From assembly GCA_023159155.1 (NCBI GenBank), contig JAJNNX010000090.1, positions 1-64,000 of the forward strand: DNA of 64,000 nt. The letters are read 5' to 3'. Of the stretch, positions 21,457 to 35,245 are shown piece by piece. Under the pieces are notes generated by a model, which had not been told where the DNA came from, did not search any database, and was given only the letters and a program-made list of their open reading frames with translations. The stretch comes from Ustulina deusta. Its lineage: Eukaryota > Ascomycota > Sordariomycetes > Xylariales > Xylariaceae. A program made the translations under genes and the position numbers. Position 1 is the stretch's first letter. Every line of letters begins with the position of its first letter.

Positions 21457-22660
21457 ACTAAATAAATTAAAATAATATTAAAACAAGCTATATTAAAATA
21501 ATATTATAACAAGTTATATTAATATAATATTAAAATAAGTTATATTAAAACAATAATATCTAATTAAAATAATACCCAACCAATACAATATTAAAACAAG
21601 CTACATAGCAACAAGTATTAAAACTAGCTATATTAAAACAACACTTAACTAATACAACATCTAACCAATATAATATCTAACTAATATAATATTTAAACAA
21701 GCTATATTAAAATAATATTAAAACAAGTTATATTAATATAAATTATATTAATATAATATTTAAATAAAATATATTAAAATAATTTTGTTTTAATACTAGT
21801 TATTATATATAATAAGATAAGTTGTATTAAAATAATATTTATATAAATTATATTAAACTATTAATATAATATCTAAAAAAGATTAGATTCCTTAAAATAA
21901 CCTCATATTATTACTAATTATTATATACAATATATATATAACCTATAATAACTGCTTATATTTATAACACTTTTTTATACATATTTTTAATATTTATAAA
22001 TATATATTATTAAAAATACTTGCTAATATTTGCTTTAAAAACTTAAAAAACTTATATTAAAACTTATTATATTAACTATGCTCCTATACTTATATATGCT
22101 TATTTTTAACGCTTACATAATATCCATAATATTAAGTTAATATATATTAAAAAAATAACAACTTATATTTAAACAATTTATATTATAAACATTTATATTA
22201 AACATAGCTAAAATAGGTTTATATTTATAACTTTTGCTTTATTAAAACTAAAAATATATTTAGATTTTTAACCAGTTTTTTATAAGATTTTTAGCTACTT
22301 TTATATTAATTTATTATAGCTATAAACCTAACATTTAATAGTTCTGCTTCTATATTATTTATTTTTTATTAATTATATTGCTTGTTATATATTATAGACT
22401 TTTTACGCTATATTTATAATATTTGTATGCACTTATTTATAATGCTTATATATATATATATATAATATTTTTATTAATAAGATTTATATTTAGACAATTT
22501 TTATTAAGATAATATAAGAATAGCTGTATTATAAACTGCTGTATTACTAACACCTATATTACCAACACTTGTATTACTAACACTTGTATTACTAATACTT
22601 ATTAGGAACAACTATTAAAAATACTTCTATCTAGGCCACTTGTATTAATATAAGTTATAT
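21457..22660. repeat. Degenerate 15-16 bp repeats leading into the main satellite
   Basis: Words such as AACAAGCTATATTAAA recur irregularly through 21,457-21,880. After a less repetitive AT-rich middle, the four-copy block at about 22,540-22,605 uses a 15-bp unit like ACACTTGTATTACTA. The block looks like diverged relatives of the main array. Confidence 0.6.
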
Positions 22661-24835
22661 TAATACAAGTTATATTATAACAAGTTATAACAAAACAAAT
22701 TATATTAAAACAAATTATATTAAAACAAGCTATATTTAAACAAGCTATATTTAGACAAGTTATATTAAAACGTGCTATATTAAAGTAAACTAAATTTAAA
22801 CAAGTTATATAAAAACGTGCTATATTAAAACATGCTATATTAAAATAAGCTATATTTAAATAAGTTAGATTAAAACAAGTTGTATTAAAATAAGCTATAT
22901 TAAAACAAGCTAAATTTAAACAAGTTATATAAAAACGTGCTATATCAAAACGTGCTATATTAAAACAAGCTATATTTAAACAAATTAAATTAAGACAAGT
23001 TGTATTAAAACAAGCTATATTAAAACAAGCTAAATTTAAACAAGTTATATAAAAATATACTATATTAAAACGTGCTATATTAAAATAAGCTATATTTAAA
23101 CAAATTATATTAAAACAAGTTATATTAAAACAAACTATATTAAAATAAATTAAATTTAAATAAGTTATATAAAAATATACTATATAAAAACGTGCTATAT
23201 TAAAACGTGCTATATTAAAACAAGCTATATTTAAACAAGTTAAATTAAAATAAGTTATATTAAAACAAGCTATATTAAAACAAGTTAAATTTAAACAAGT
23301 TATATAAAAACATACTATATTAAAATATGCTATATTAAAACAAGCTATATTTAAATATTATATAAAAATAAGCTAAATTTAAATAAGTTATATAAAAATA
23401 TATTATATTAAAATAAGCTAAATTTAAACAAATTATATAAAAATATGCTATATTAAAACATATTATATTAAAATAAGCTATATTTAAATAAATTAAATTA
23501 AAACAAGTTATATTAAAACAAGTTATATTAAAATAAGCTAAATTTAAATAAGTTATATAAAAACAAACTAAATTTAAACAAGTTATATAAAAACATACTA
23601 TATTAAAACGTGCTATATTAAAACAAGCTATATTTAAATAAATTAAATTAAAACAAGTTATATTAAAATAAACTATATTAAAACAAGCTAAATTTAAACA
23701 AGTTATATAAAAACAAACTAAATTTAAACAAATTATATAAAAACATATTATATTAAAACGTATTATATTAAAACAAGCTATATTTAAATAAGTTAAATTA
23801 AAACAAATTATATTAAAACAAGCTATATTAAAACAAGCTAAATTTAAATAAGTTATATAAAAACGTATTATATTAAAATAAGCTAAATTTAAACAAATTT
23901 TATAAAAATATGCTATATTAAAACATATTATATTAAAATAAGCTATATTTAAATAAATTAAATTAAAACAAGTTATATTAAAACAAGTTATATTAAAATA
24001 AGCCCAATTTAAATAAGTTATATAAAAACAAACTAAATTTAAACAAATTATATAAAAACATATTATATTAAAACGTGCTATATTTAAATAAATTAAATTA
24101 AAACAAGTTATATTAAAATAAGCTAAATTTAAATAAGTTATATAAAAACAAACTAAATTTAAACAAATTATATAAAAACATATTATATTAAAACGTGCTA
24201 TATTAAAACAAGCTATATTTAAATAAATTAAATTAAAACAAGTTATATTAAAATAAACTATATTAAAACAAGCTAAATTTAAACAACTTATATAAAAACG
24301 TACTATATTAAAACGTACTATATTAAAACAAATTAAATTAAAACAAGTTATATTAAAATAAACTATATTATAATAAGCTAAATTTAAACAACTTATATAA
24401 AAACGTACTATATTAAAACGTACTATATTAAAACAAATTAAATTAAAACAAGTTATATTAAAATAAACTATATTATAATAAGCTAAATTTAAACAAGTTA
24501 TATAAAGATATACTTTATTAAGACGTGCTATATTAAAATAAGCTATATTTGAATAAATTAAATTAAAATAAGTTATATTAAGATAAGCTATATTAAAATA
24601 AGCTAAATTTAAACAAGTTATATAAAAACAAGCTAAATTTAAACAAGTTATATAAAAACATATTATATTAAAACGTGCTATATTAAAACAAGTTATATTA
24701 AAATAAACTATATTATAACAAGCTAAATTTAAACAAGTTATATAAAGATATACTATATTAAAATATACTATAATAAAACTAGCTATATTAAAATAAGTTA
24801 TATTAAAATAAGCTATATTATAAACCTTTATATAA
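22661..24835. repeat. Satellite: 15-bp monomers in a 120-bp higher-order repeat
   Basis: The basic unit is 15 bp (AAAACAAGCTATATT and variants). Eight units make a 120-bp higher-order period: CAAGTTATATAAAAACGTGC-type starts occur at 22,801, 22,921, 23,041 and 23,161. Later the order is rearranged. Variants are nearly all transitions (CAAGC/TAAGC, CGTGC/CATGC/TATAC), as RIP would produce. About 2.2 kb are clearly periodic. Confidence 0.9.
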
Positions 24836-25297
24836 ATAATATTTATATTAAAAATACTAGCAATTTATATGCTTTTTTATAATACTATAATATATATATA
24901 TTTATATTTATTATTAATTATATTAAATTTTTTTTTTTTTTTTTTTTTTGGTTTTTTAATTTTTTTTTTTTAACTTTTATTTTTTTTAACTTAATTTAAA
25001 AAAAATTTTTTTTATAACTTTATATTATTTTTACTATAATATAATTAAATTAATTATAATGTAATTATTTTTATTAAATAATAATTTTATTTTGTTTTTT
25101 ATATAGCTAATTTAAATATATATAAATAATTTTATATTCTTTAATTTAAAACTACTATTTATATTTTTATAACTATTATTATATATATATTTTTTTAATT
25201 AGCTTTTAATATATAAACTATTAAATATTTTAAAAATTCAAAAAGTTAATAATTTAATAATTTAATAATTAAAAAACTTTTAAAAAAATTTTGAACT
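24836..25297. other. AT-rich sequence with long T runs, no gene seen
   Basis: Holds a run of about 21 T near 24,929-24,949 and further T-rich tracts. No reading frame or repeat family recognised. Confidence 0.5.
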
Positions 25298-25612
25298 TTA
25301 AAATTAAAAAAGTAAAAAAGTAACAAAGTAAAAAATTAAAAAATTAAAAAATTAAAAAATTAAAAAATTAAAAAATTAAAAAATTAAAAAATTAAAAAAT
25401 TAAAAAATTAAAAAATTAAAAAATTAAAAAATTAAAAAATTAAAAAATTAAAAAATTAAAAAATTAAAAAAGTAAAAAAGTAAAAAAGTAAAAAAGTAAA
25501 AAAGTAAAAAAGTAAAAAAGTAAAAAAGTAAAAAATTAAAAAATTAAAAAATTAAAAAAGAAAAAAATTAAAAAATTAAAAAACTAAAATATTAAAAAAC
25601 TAAAAAACTAAA
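25298..25612. repeat. 7-bp microsatellite (TTAAAAA)n with a (GTAAAAA)n block
   Basis: A nearly perfect array of TTAAAAA from about 25,330 to 25,466, then GTAAAAA for about eight to ten copies to about 25,530, then TTAAAAA and CTAAAAA variants. The sharp internal switch shows a point variant that spread locally. Confidence 0.9.
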
Positions 25613-26019
25613 AACTTTAAAACTTAAAAATATAAACACTAAAAATATTATTAAAAATAATAGCTTTAATAAACTATATTAGTTTTATATTAATTTTATA
25701 TATAAATAAAACTAAAACTAAATAAAAATATTTTTATTTATATTTTAAGATTATTTATTATTAATTAATCTTTAATTTAAGCTTATAATAATAAAAGCTA
25801 TAATATAACTACTATTATAATATATTTTATATTATTTTATATTATATATTATAAAAATAAATATAAAAAATCTATAATAATAAACTAAAGTTATTTTTTA
25901 AAAATCTTATATATATTTTATTTTTTTTATTTTTTTAAAAATAACTAAAACTTAGACTTTAAATTATTTTAATACACTTATAATATTTATATATAAAATA
26001 TATACTTGTTTTTTTTTTT
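25613..26019. other. AT-rich sequence, nothing recognised
   Basis: No domain, repeat or RNA gene seen on either strand. Confidence 0.5.
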
Positions 26020-28285
26020 TATTAGATTGTAACTCTATATCTCCTTAAAACTTTATTAGCTATAAAATCAGGACATAAAAAGTATAGTTATTATTATTTA
26101 TATATATATTAAAGTTTTCTTACTTTTTTTTATAATATAAACAAGCTAAATATAACACTTATATATTATTTATTTTATCTCTTAGTTGTTTTTTTACTTA
26201 GTATATTTATAGAGTGCTTAGTATTGCTTTGCTTTTTATTTGTAGTATTTTTAGTTATTGTTTTATAAATTAAATATTTCTAAAATATATAAACTTTTTT
26301 ATTAGCTTAGCTTTATTAAGTTATAATATTATTAGTATTTTTTAAAATATTTTTAATTAAATATTTTAATAAATTGTGGTTATATTTACTAGGTTACTTA
26401 GTTAAAATAACTTTATTTATAAAAGTATTAAAATAAAAAGTTTTGCTTTTAGTTTATTGCTTTTTATATTAACTTTATATTTAGGTTATTTTGTTTATTT
26501 TAATTCTAAATCTATTTATTTTATATTGATTAATAATTTTATTAAAATACTATATATTACTAATAATCCTAATTATAATAAAACTTTTAAAATTTAAAAA
26601 TCTAACAAAAAGAACTACTTTGCTATATTTAGTAATAATCTTTTTTATTTATTTAACCTAATTTTTACTAACGCTTTGCTTATTTATTTTATTATTTGTT
26701 TTAATAATAGTTAGAATTTTAGTGCTAGTATAAAGCTTAAAATATAATATTTAACTGCTTTTTAATATTATTATAACTTTTATATAACCTTTAAGCCTTA
26801 CAGATAGTCTTAGCCTAATTATATTTTTATTAGAAAGTTTATAGTTATTTTTTTTTAGTAAAGAAATAGTAGCCCGCTTATTTAAATTATTTGCTTTTTT
26901 ATTAGCTATAGTTTTAATAAATATAATTAACTAATTGGAACACTTAGTATAGATAACTTTAATAATATTTACTAATAATTTGCTATAATATTTTAAACTT
27001 TTTAGAAAAAGCTTTAGTATAATTTTAATAGTATTATTTTATAGTACTTAAATTAAACGCCTGCTAGTATAAACTTTAATATAGTTTAGTTTTTTTTTAA
27101 TAAATTATTTTGTATAAATTATTAAAAGATTATATAAAATATTATTAATATTTTTATTAAGTAGTCCGGATTAATAATTATATTAAAATTTAAGAACTAT
27201 AACTATTTATATGTTTAATATAGTTAAAAAGAAGTTTAGCAATTAAAAAAAACAACTTTTTTTATAAAAAGATATAAGTACTATATTTAAGTTAATATGT
27301 TTTTGATTGCTTTAATAATACTAGAATTAAAAAAGCTAAAATTTAGAAAAAAAAAAAAAAACTTAAAGTAGTAGCTAGTAGTAATTCTATATATAAAATA
27401 GTATACTATATTATATATAGCTTTAAAGCAAATAATATATATTTTTTTTATTTAATTATTTTTTAAAACTAAAATTATATAGTTTTAAAAAGTTTATAAA
27501 GTTCTAATAGTATAGTATATATATTAGTTTATATATAGACTGTCTAGTTTATATAGGCTATTTGCTATATATATATATAAGTAGCTAATTTAAATTTTGA
27601 AGTGCTTTTAGTTTAAAATAGTTATATTTTTTATTTAGCTTATAATATTTGCAAATAGTTTTACTAACTGTTTTATAACTATTATATAGTTTATTTAGTT
27701 TATTATAGTTTTAAATAAGTTAAAAAGTTTAATAGTAAGTTAAGTATAATATATAAAGCAATTTAATTATATATTTAGTTTAAGCTCTAAAATACCTAAA
27801 TTAATAAAAAGTATATAACTAAATAAAAACTTAATATTATTAATTTTATATATATATATATATTTTTTTTTATTTAAATAGTTTTTATTAAAAAAATCAT
27901 TTTTATTAGATCTATAAATTTATATATATATACTACTTTTATTTTTTATTTAGTTATAATATATAATGTATTAAAATTATATAGTTTAAATATTTTGCTA
28001 GCTTAAATATATTAAATTATAATATATTTAGCTATTCTTTTATTTTTAAAGTTACTTTTTCTGTTTTTTTTTAATTTAAACACTAACTAGTCTAAGTTAA
28101 CCTATATAATAGTTATATATTATAACTACAATCCTTTACTAATAAGTTATATAGCTTAAAAACTTATATTTTATACTAACTAATTTTAATAAATTATTTT
28201 TTATTACTACTTAAACAAATATTTTTTTTAATTTTATAATAACTTATAATCAAAATATTTAACTTTATTTCTTTTGTTCTTTTTA

Positions 28286-28425
28286 AATAGCCTATAGGTA
28301 TAGCTGAACTATTTTTCTGAACTAGATTCTGCAACTTTATAGAGGCTACCTCGGGTAATATAAAGCATACCAAACTTGCTAATATTTCTAATAACTTTAT
28401 TATTTTTTATTTTATTAATATTTCT
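28286..28425 (-). pseudogene. Stop-free minus-strand segment of the unknown relic
   Basis: One minus-strand frame is open for about 45 codons and includes Leu-Ala-Ser-Leu-Val-Cys-Phe-Ile-Leu-Pro-Glu-Val-Ala-Ser-Ile and then Ser-Ala-Ile-Pro-Ile-Gly-Tyr-Leu-Lys. Such a run is unusual in RIPed sequence and supports a real former gene. No family assigned. Confidence 0.45.
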
Positions 28426-31099
28426 GGCTACTAAAATAATAAAATTAAGTAAAAGCTAAAAAAACTTTATTTTATTATTTTTTTGGTTTATTAAAGCGTT
28501 TATATTTAGATTTATATAAGTAATATTAAAGTTAATAAAAATAATAATTTTATATATATTTTTATTATAGGTTTTTATTTTTAGAAAGGTAATATAGGTC
28601 TATAAATCTAATATATTTATTTATTTATTAGCTCTAAAATTAATAAATATAGTTTTTTTATTTTTAATTTAAAGCTTAATAATATAAAAACTATCTAGAA
28701 TAGCTTTAATAAAGCTTTTTATGCTTTTGCTTAAATAGTATAAAATAGTGCTAAACTTTTAGTATAAAACTTTAATTAAACTTAAAATAGTTTTAACCTT
28801 AATATTTATTTTGTTTTATTTAATAAAACTTATAAAAAAATTAGCTAAATAGACCAAGTTTTTATAATATATTTTGCTTTATTAGATTAAAGTATTAAGT
28901 AATATTTTATTATAATAAAGAACTAAAAAGATAACTTAGGAAATTTAAAAGAGTATATAAAGTTTATAGGGGTTGGAGTAGTAGGGGGGTGCATTAGTGG
29001 TTAGTTATATATAGCTTTTTAAATAAGGTTTTTAAAAAAGGTTTTTAGATAGTATTAGTGTTTATAAAATAAATTATTATTAATATACAATATATATATT
29101 ATAATAAAATACTATTAATAATTATATTTTATTAATAAGATAGCAATATTAGTTATTTTTAATATTTTAACTAATAATAATATAAAATAAAGCTATTAAT
29201 AATAACTACTAAAGATAACCTGCCTACTTATTTAATAAACAGATAATTATATAAGTTAGCAAAATATATTTAATTTAATACTTTATAATATTTTAATTTA
29301 ATTTATAATAATATATAAAATAATTATAAACTTTATAAAATTATATTAAGTATAACTAGCTTTTATAAAAAATTATAATAAATAATAAAGCATTAAGTAG
29401 TTTTAAGATTATATAGTTTAAAACTTTAAATATTTTTTAGCAATCCTATATAGTACTTATAAAATAACTTTATATTTTGCTATTTATAAAAACTTATTTT
29501 TTTATCCTAAGTATTCTTTTTAAGGTTATAACTACTTAGCTGCAAATTGTTTATATTTATTTATTTTTTTATATTTTCTATTATTTTTTATATTTTTTGC
29601 TGCTTTATTATTATTTTTATTATTATAATAAATATTATATTTTTTGCTAGAATATTTTTTACTAGCACTGCTTTAGTCTAAAGTTATATTTTGTTCCGCT
29701 AAATACTTGTTTAATTTAGAACTAATAATTTTATTATTGTTTTTATAAGTATTATTTATTATTATTACAAACTTTTTAGATTTTTATTTATTTATTTTTA
29801 TTATTATAATAGGCATTAAAAAAAAAATAAGTCATTAGGACTAAAACTATTAAATTGTTTTTATTAGTATATATTAGCTAGCTATACCTAAGTCTATTTA
29901 ATTTTATTATTTTTTATTTAATAAGCGTAATAAATATAGGTACTTGCTATAAAATCTTTATAATTATAATTTATAAATATTTAATATTGCTTTAATTTTT
30001 TTTTGTTGGTTAGAAAACTTTACAAAAAATCCAAAAGCATATTATTAATAGTTTTAAAAAATTTTGCTAGTTTTTCTAGCTAGTATTATAGTTTATTAAT
30101 ACTTATAATATTAATATTAAAAAAAGCCTTATTTTATAAGATTTTATAATTAAGTATATTAAATAATTATTATAAGTAGCTATATATAGTAATATTTACT
30201 GGAATACTTTAAATATTTTTATAAATCTGCGCTTTTATACCAAGCTAATAAATATACTTAATAAAGATTATTATAAATATATAATTATATATTATGCCTG
30301 CTATATTATAAATAATCTATTTGACTTTTTATTACTAATTAATTCAAATTAGCCTATTAATTATTTATATAATTTGGTTTATATTAAAATTTAGCTAAAT
30401 AATAATGTCTTTATTATATATAAAATATATATTAATACTAAAAGTAAAAAGATCTATAATTAAAAATAAAGCATTAATATTACTTTAGGTATTATTAAAT
30501 TTAGCAATTATTATATTTCTTTTTGTAATAGTATAGTTAGAACGGATATATTTGATTTTCTAACTTTATATTTTATAATAAAAAGCAAAATCTTTAAGTA
30601 GGTTAGATTATATTAATAAACCAAGCAAGAAAAACAACAAATAAAAAAAAGCTATCTTTTTTTTTTTAGTATTGTATTAGAAAGGTAAGTATAAAAAGTA
30701 AAGTTAGAAAAAAAGGTTAGCTATATTAACTAGCAGTTTTTAAAATTAAATAATTAGATAATTTATTATATAATATTAAATATTTAAAATTTTAATATAG
30801 TATTAAAAAAATAATAAAACTTATTGTTATATTTAAAGTAATACAGATATGACTATAAATCTGTTTAGTAGGCCTAGGTTGTTTTTTTTTTTTTTTTTTT
30901 TTTGATTTAAATTATTATATTGCAAAAGATAGGGGATTTATAAATTAAAAACCAAAAGTATTAAAAGCAATTATATAGCAGAAAATATTTGTTATTATTT
31001 TTTAATACTTTAAATAGCTATTTTGTTCTGTTATTGGTTATATTGTATACTAGTATTGTTATTTTTTTTGTTTTTATTATAGCTAAGGTAAGCTTTTTT

Positions 31100-31330
31100 C
31101 TAGATTTTCTAGCTGCTAAGCAGTTTAATTCTATAAGTAACTTATATTTCCGGTATTTTTTTGTTTTTTTGGACTTTTTTTTATTTTGTTTAGATTTTTT
31201 TTTTTTTTTTTACCCGGACTTTTTTTTACTTTGCTTTTTTTTTTGTTTACTGTTTAGCTTTTTATATACTTTATATAAGCTGGCTATAATTTTACAAAGC
31301 TATGAAAAAATTATATTTTGGAAGTTTATA
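31100..31330 (-). pseudogene. Lysine-rich minus-strand segment
   Basis: The minus strand encodes a run of Lys/Ser (KKKSKVKKSPGKKKK), then Tyr-Arg-Lys-Tyr-Lys-Leu-Leu and Leu-Ala-Ala-Arg-Lys-Ser-Arg-Lys-Lys. It resembles a nuclear-localisation or nucleic-acid-binding tail. The open plus-strand frame at 30,989-31,348 is its antisense. Confidence 0.45.
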
Positions 31331-32244
31331 GCTAGTAGGAGTAAATAATATAATATATTTATATTAATTTAACTAATATTTTTTTTATTTTTAGGTCTTT
31401 TATATAGATTTTTTTTTTTAGGCTTGTTTATTTTTTAAAATAAAGCATTTTTTTAGGAATAAAGCTTTTATACTTTATTACTTTATAAAATGTTATATTA
31501 TATTTATAGATTTTTAAAAAACTATAGATTAATTATTTAAAAATATACTACTAAGATTTTGTTGCTTAGTTAGATAATCTTTTTATTTAATAGCTTTAGT
31601 TTAGTATATATTTTTTATTTTATATAGATAAGTTTTAGCAAAAAGTAAATAAGTATATAATAAGTAGTAAAATTATTTAAACTAAACTTTTTTATAGCTT
31701 AATTAAAATTATAAAAGTTTAAAAGCTATACTAAGTAGCTTTGTTTATATATTTGTTTTATTGCTTTATAATATTTGTTTTTATTATATATAATAAGTAG
31801 TAAACTATCTGTTAATTTTTTATTTTTAATAATATAGCTTTTTTTTTATAATTGCTATTATATAAAAACTTTTTTACCTAAGCAATAATTAGTATTATAA
31901 AGTTTTTATATTTTTTTTATATTTTTAAATATAATAAACTTGCTTTGTTTTATATTTTAAAAAAAATTAATAATATTTAGTTTTTAACTAAAGCTATATA
32001 TTATATAGTAAAAAAAGTTAGCTAGTATATAAGTTGCTTTATATTTAAGCTATATAAAAAGTAAGTAAAAAGGGATATTTTTTAGTTTGTTAAACATTAG
32101 AGTTGCTATTATTGCCAAAAAGTAATCCTAGTTAAAGTATTTAATAGTTTTATATATTGCTATATTATAATTTTTTAAAAAGTATGCTTTATTATAGATT
32201 ATAACATTGAACTACTATTTAAATTTAAAGCTAAAAATATAGTA

Positions 32245-32560
32245 GGGCTGTTTCTTTTGCTTTTTTTTTTTTTGTTTTTTTTTTTTTGTTTTTGTTTGTT
32301 TTTTTGCGTTAGCTAATTTTTCTGCTTTTTTATATTTCTAGTCATATAGTATTAGCTTATTACTTTTATTTAAATAGGCTTAAAGAACTAAATTATTAAT
32401 TATTAATTTTTTTTTAGATAGATCTTGTTTATTATTATTGCTATTATTATTAATATATTTACTATTGTTTTTATTATTATTATTATTATTATATTTGCTA
32501 TTGTTTTTATTGTTATTTTAATTGTTATTTTTTATATTTTTGTTTTTATTTTATATATTT
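32245..32560 (-). pseudogene. Second lysine-rich tract preceded by an Asn-rich tract
   Basis: On the minus strand, 32,560 to 32,420 reads as Asn/Ile repeats (probably Asp/Asn before RIP), and 32,330 to 32,250 reads as Lys/Gln-rich, including Ala-Glu-Lys-Leu-Ala-Asn-Ala-Lys-Lys. Acidic-then-basic low complexity is typical of nuclear proteins and of some transposase tails. No catalytic domain was found next to it. Confidence 0.4.
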
Positions 32561-35149
32561 TGGCTTATTTAAGATTTATTAGATTTTTTAAAAATAAAAT
32601 TTATATTATTATATATCTGCTTTATTTTAGTGTTTTTTTATATAGGGTTAAACTTTAATAATTGTTATATAATTATTTATTAATTATTATTAATATAAAA
32701 AACTAAATAGATATAATTTTTATAAAACATTATATTTTTTTATTATTTAGAAAGCTTTATTATTTTAGGAATTATTTTAGTTATTTTATATTTAAAAATA
32801 TAATAACTTAAAATATATATAATTTTAGTAGTTTAGTTATATATTAGTAATGTTTAAATATAGTAGCTTAACTAAAATATAATCTAAAATTATATAGTTT
32901 TAGATCTTAAATTATAACTATTATTTTTTTTAAAAATAAAACAATAATAAATAAAAAATAAACTATAACTATTTATATAATAATTATATATATTTAGCTT
33001 ATTAATAATAGCTAGCTATTTTTTTTTTTTATAAAGCTAGATTTGGCAGCTATATGCTTTTTAAAGTTAGATACTTAGCTATAGTAAATCTTAAGTATTA
33101 AAAACTATAAAAACTTTAATATATATTTTAAAAATATTAATAATATAAAATTTATAAAACATAAAATAAAGCTTGGATAGAACTGCTAACGTAAGTTTAT
33201 ATTAAGCATATTTTTTTTATTTTATTTTTTATAAATTTAACAATTAGTTTTATTGATTTAATAAATAGTACTAAGCTTTATTAATGTTTTGTTAATTTTA
33301 TATATACTAGCTAAAAAAGCGCTAAATAAAAAGATTAATATTTTAATAATTAAATTTATAATATCTAGTAAAAAAAAAAAAGTTAATCTATTATTTTAAA
33401 GATTTTTGCTAATTAAGATATATATTAATAAGTTAATATAGCTAAAAGGTTATAGATTTTAAGTTTTTTTGATTAATTTTAAGATTTTTAAATCTTTATC
33501 CTATAATTTCTTTTGCTTTTTTAACTATTATATTTGTATTATTACTAGCACTAGAACTTTAATTAATTTTATAAATATAGTTCTTTTAATAATTTTTTTT
33601 TATGCAATTATATTATTAGCTTTTTAAGTATTAATATTTAATATGTTTAGTAAGCATACCCGGCAGACTTTATATTTTTTCTTTTTAAGCTTTTTAATAA
33701 TTAGAGTTTTTTATTTATTAGTTATATTAATAAAATTAATAAGTCTTTTTTATATTTTTAGATTGTTTAGCTAACTTTTATAATTATTTTTGCTTGTATT
33801 GCTAGTTTGGAGCTATTTATATATTTAAGTTAGCAACTTTTATATTTTAAATAGATCTAATATTATATAACTTTAAAAACTTTTTATTTATATAGTTAAT
33901 TTAATTTTTAAACAAATTTAATAAGAACTTTTTTTGTTTATTTATAAAAAGTAGCATTTTTTTGCTTATAGTATTCTAATTTATATTATAATATTAATAA
34001 ATCCTAAGTTTTTTAATTGCTTTTTTATATTATTATTTAAATATTTTTTTTTATGCTATATTTAGTGCTCTATATATCTAAAACTTTTTGGTATAAAACT
34101 ATTTAAAAAAGCTTAATTTTTAAAGCTGCTTAGCTTTAGTAGCAATTTTTAGCTTATATTTAGCTTTAAACTACGTATTAAAATCTTTAGTAATATTTAT
34201 TAATTTTTTAGTTATAGTTTTTATTTATATTAAAGTTTATATTTTACTAGTTCTAAGTACTACTATTAAACTATATGTTCTTATTACTTATTAAAAAAAA
34301 TAAACTTTTTAAGCTTAATAGCTACAATAAATATTTTTTATACTATAACTTTAGATATAAAAAATAAAATAATTTTTAATATTTAGAATATTTTTATTAG
34401 TTTTAATAAATAATATTAGTTCTTTTTTTAAGATTTAAAAAACTGCAGTAATCTTAGTAAAGTAGCAAACCATACTATACTATTTGGCCTTAATAAAAAA
34501 AAAATCAAAAAATAAGTTATTTTTTATTACTTTATTAAACTATTTATTATAAATAAAATTATAAATTTGCTAGACTTTTTTTATAAATCTAGTAATAAAA
34601 AAATTAAATTTAAATAAGTTTTTTATATTTTATTATTTTAGATATTTTTACAAATATTTTCTTGCGTATCTAAAAATATTAATAGCTATAAATTACAAAA
34701 AACTTATATTAGTATACCAAACAAAAAAACAAACTAAAAAAAAACTATAAAAAAATTATTATAATTTATATTATTAATCTAATAAACAAAATTATTTATT
34801 TTTTCATTATTACTAAACTTAATATATATAGACTAAATACTAAAAATATTATTAATTTTAAATATTATTAGCTATATAAAAAAAAGATTACTGCTATTAT
34901 ATATTTTAGTTTATTGTTTTTTAATAGATTTAATTTTATTAATAAAAATATTAATAAAATATTTAATAAATTCTAGTAGAAAAAATAGTAAGGTAAAGTA
35001 CTAAAATAGTCAAATTAATCCTTAATATAAATCAAAAATCTTTTTAAAAAGCAGGTCCCTAGAATAAAAGCTTCTATTAATAGTATAACTTAAGCTTTTG
35101 GCCTGCCTTACAAAAGGTACTATTATAATAATTATAATTATAATTTTGT

Positions 35150-35245
35150 TATATAAAATTTAGCAAAGTAGTATAGTAAAGCAGCAAGGTAGCAAGGTAG
35201 CAAAGTACCTAGGTAGCGGGATACCTAAGTAAAGTGGAGGGTTAC
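35150..35245. repeat. Small G+C-richer repeat patch (AGCAAGGT-type words)
   Basis: Words of the type AGTAGCAAGGTAGCAAAGT and ACCTAGGTAGCGGGATACC recur. The patch has far more G than its surroundings. No coding content recognised. Confidence 0.5.

Noticed and set aside
22661..24835. CRISPR array or coding pentapeptide repeats
   Set aside because: There are no unique spacers between repeats. A 5-residue reading exists, but stops are frequent and neither strand gives a recognisable pentapeptide-repeat consensus.
25298..25612. Degenerate telomere tract
   Set aside because: The period is 7 bp without G-rich units; a RIPed TTAGGG array would keep a 6-bp period.
30989..31348. 119-codon plus-strand open frame rich in Phe and Leu
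   Set aside because: It is the antisense of a lysine-rich minus-strand relic; poly-A on one strand gives Phe on the other, and no real membrane protein features support it.
32425..32658. 77-codon plus-strand open frame of Ile/Val/Phe
   Set aside because: Low-complexity antisense of an Asn-rich minus-strand tract; no start context or neighbours support a gene.
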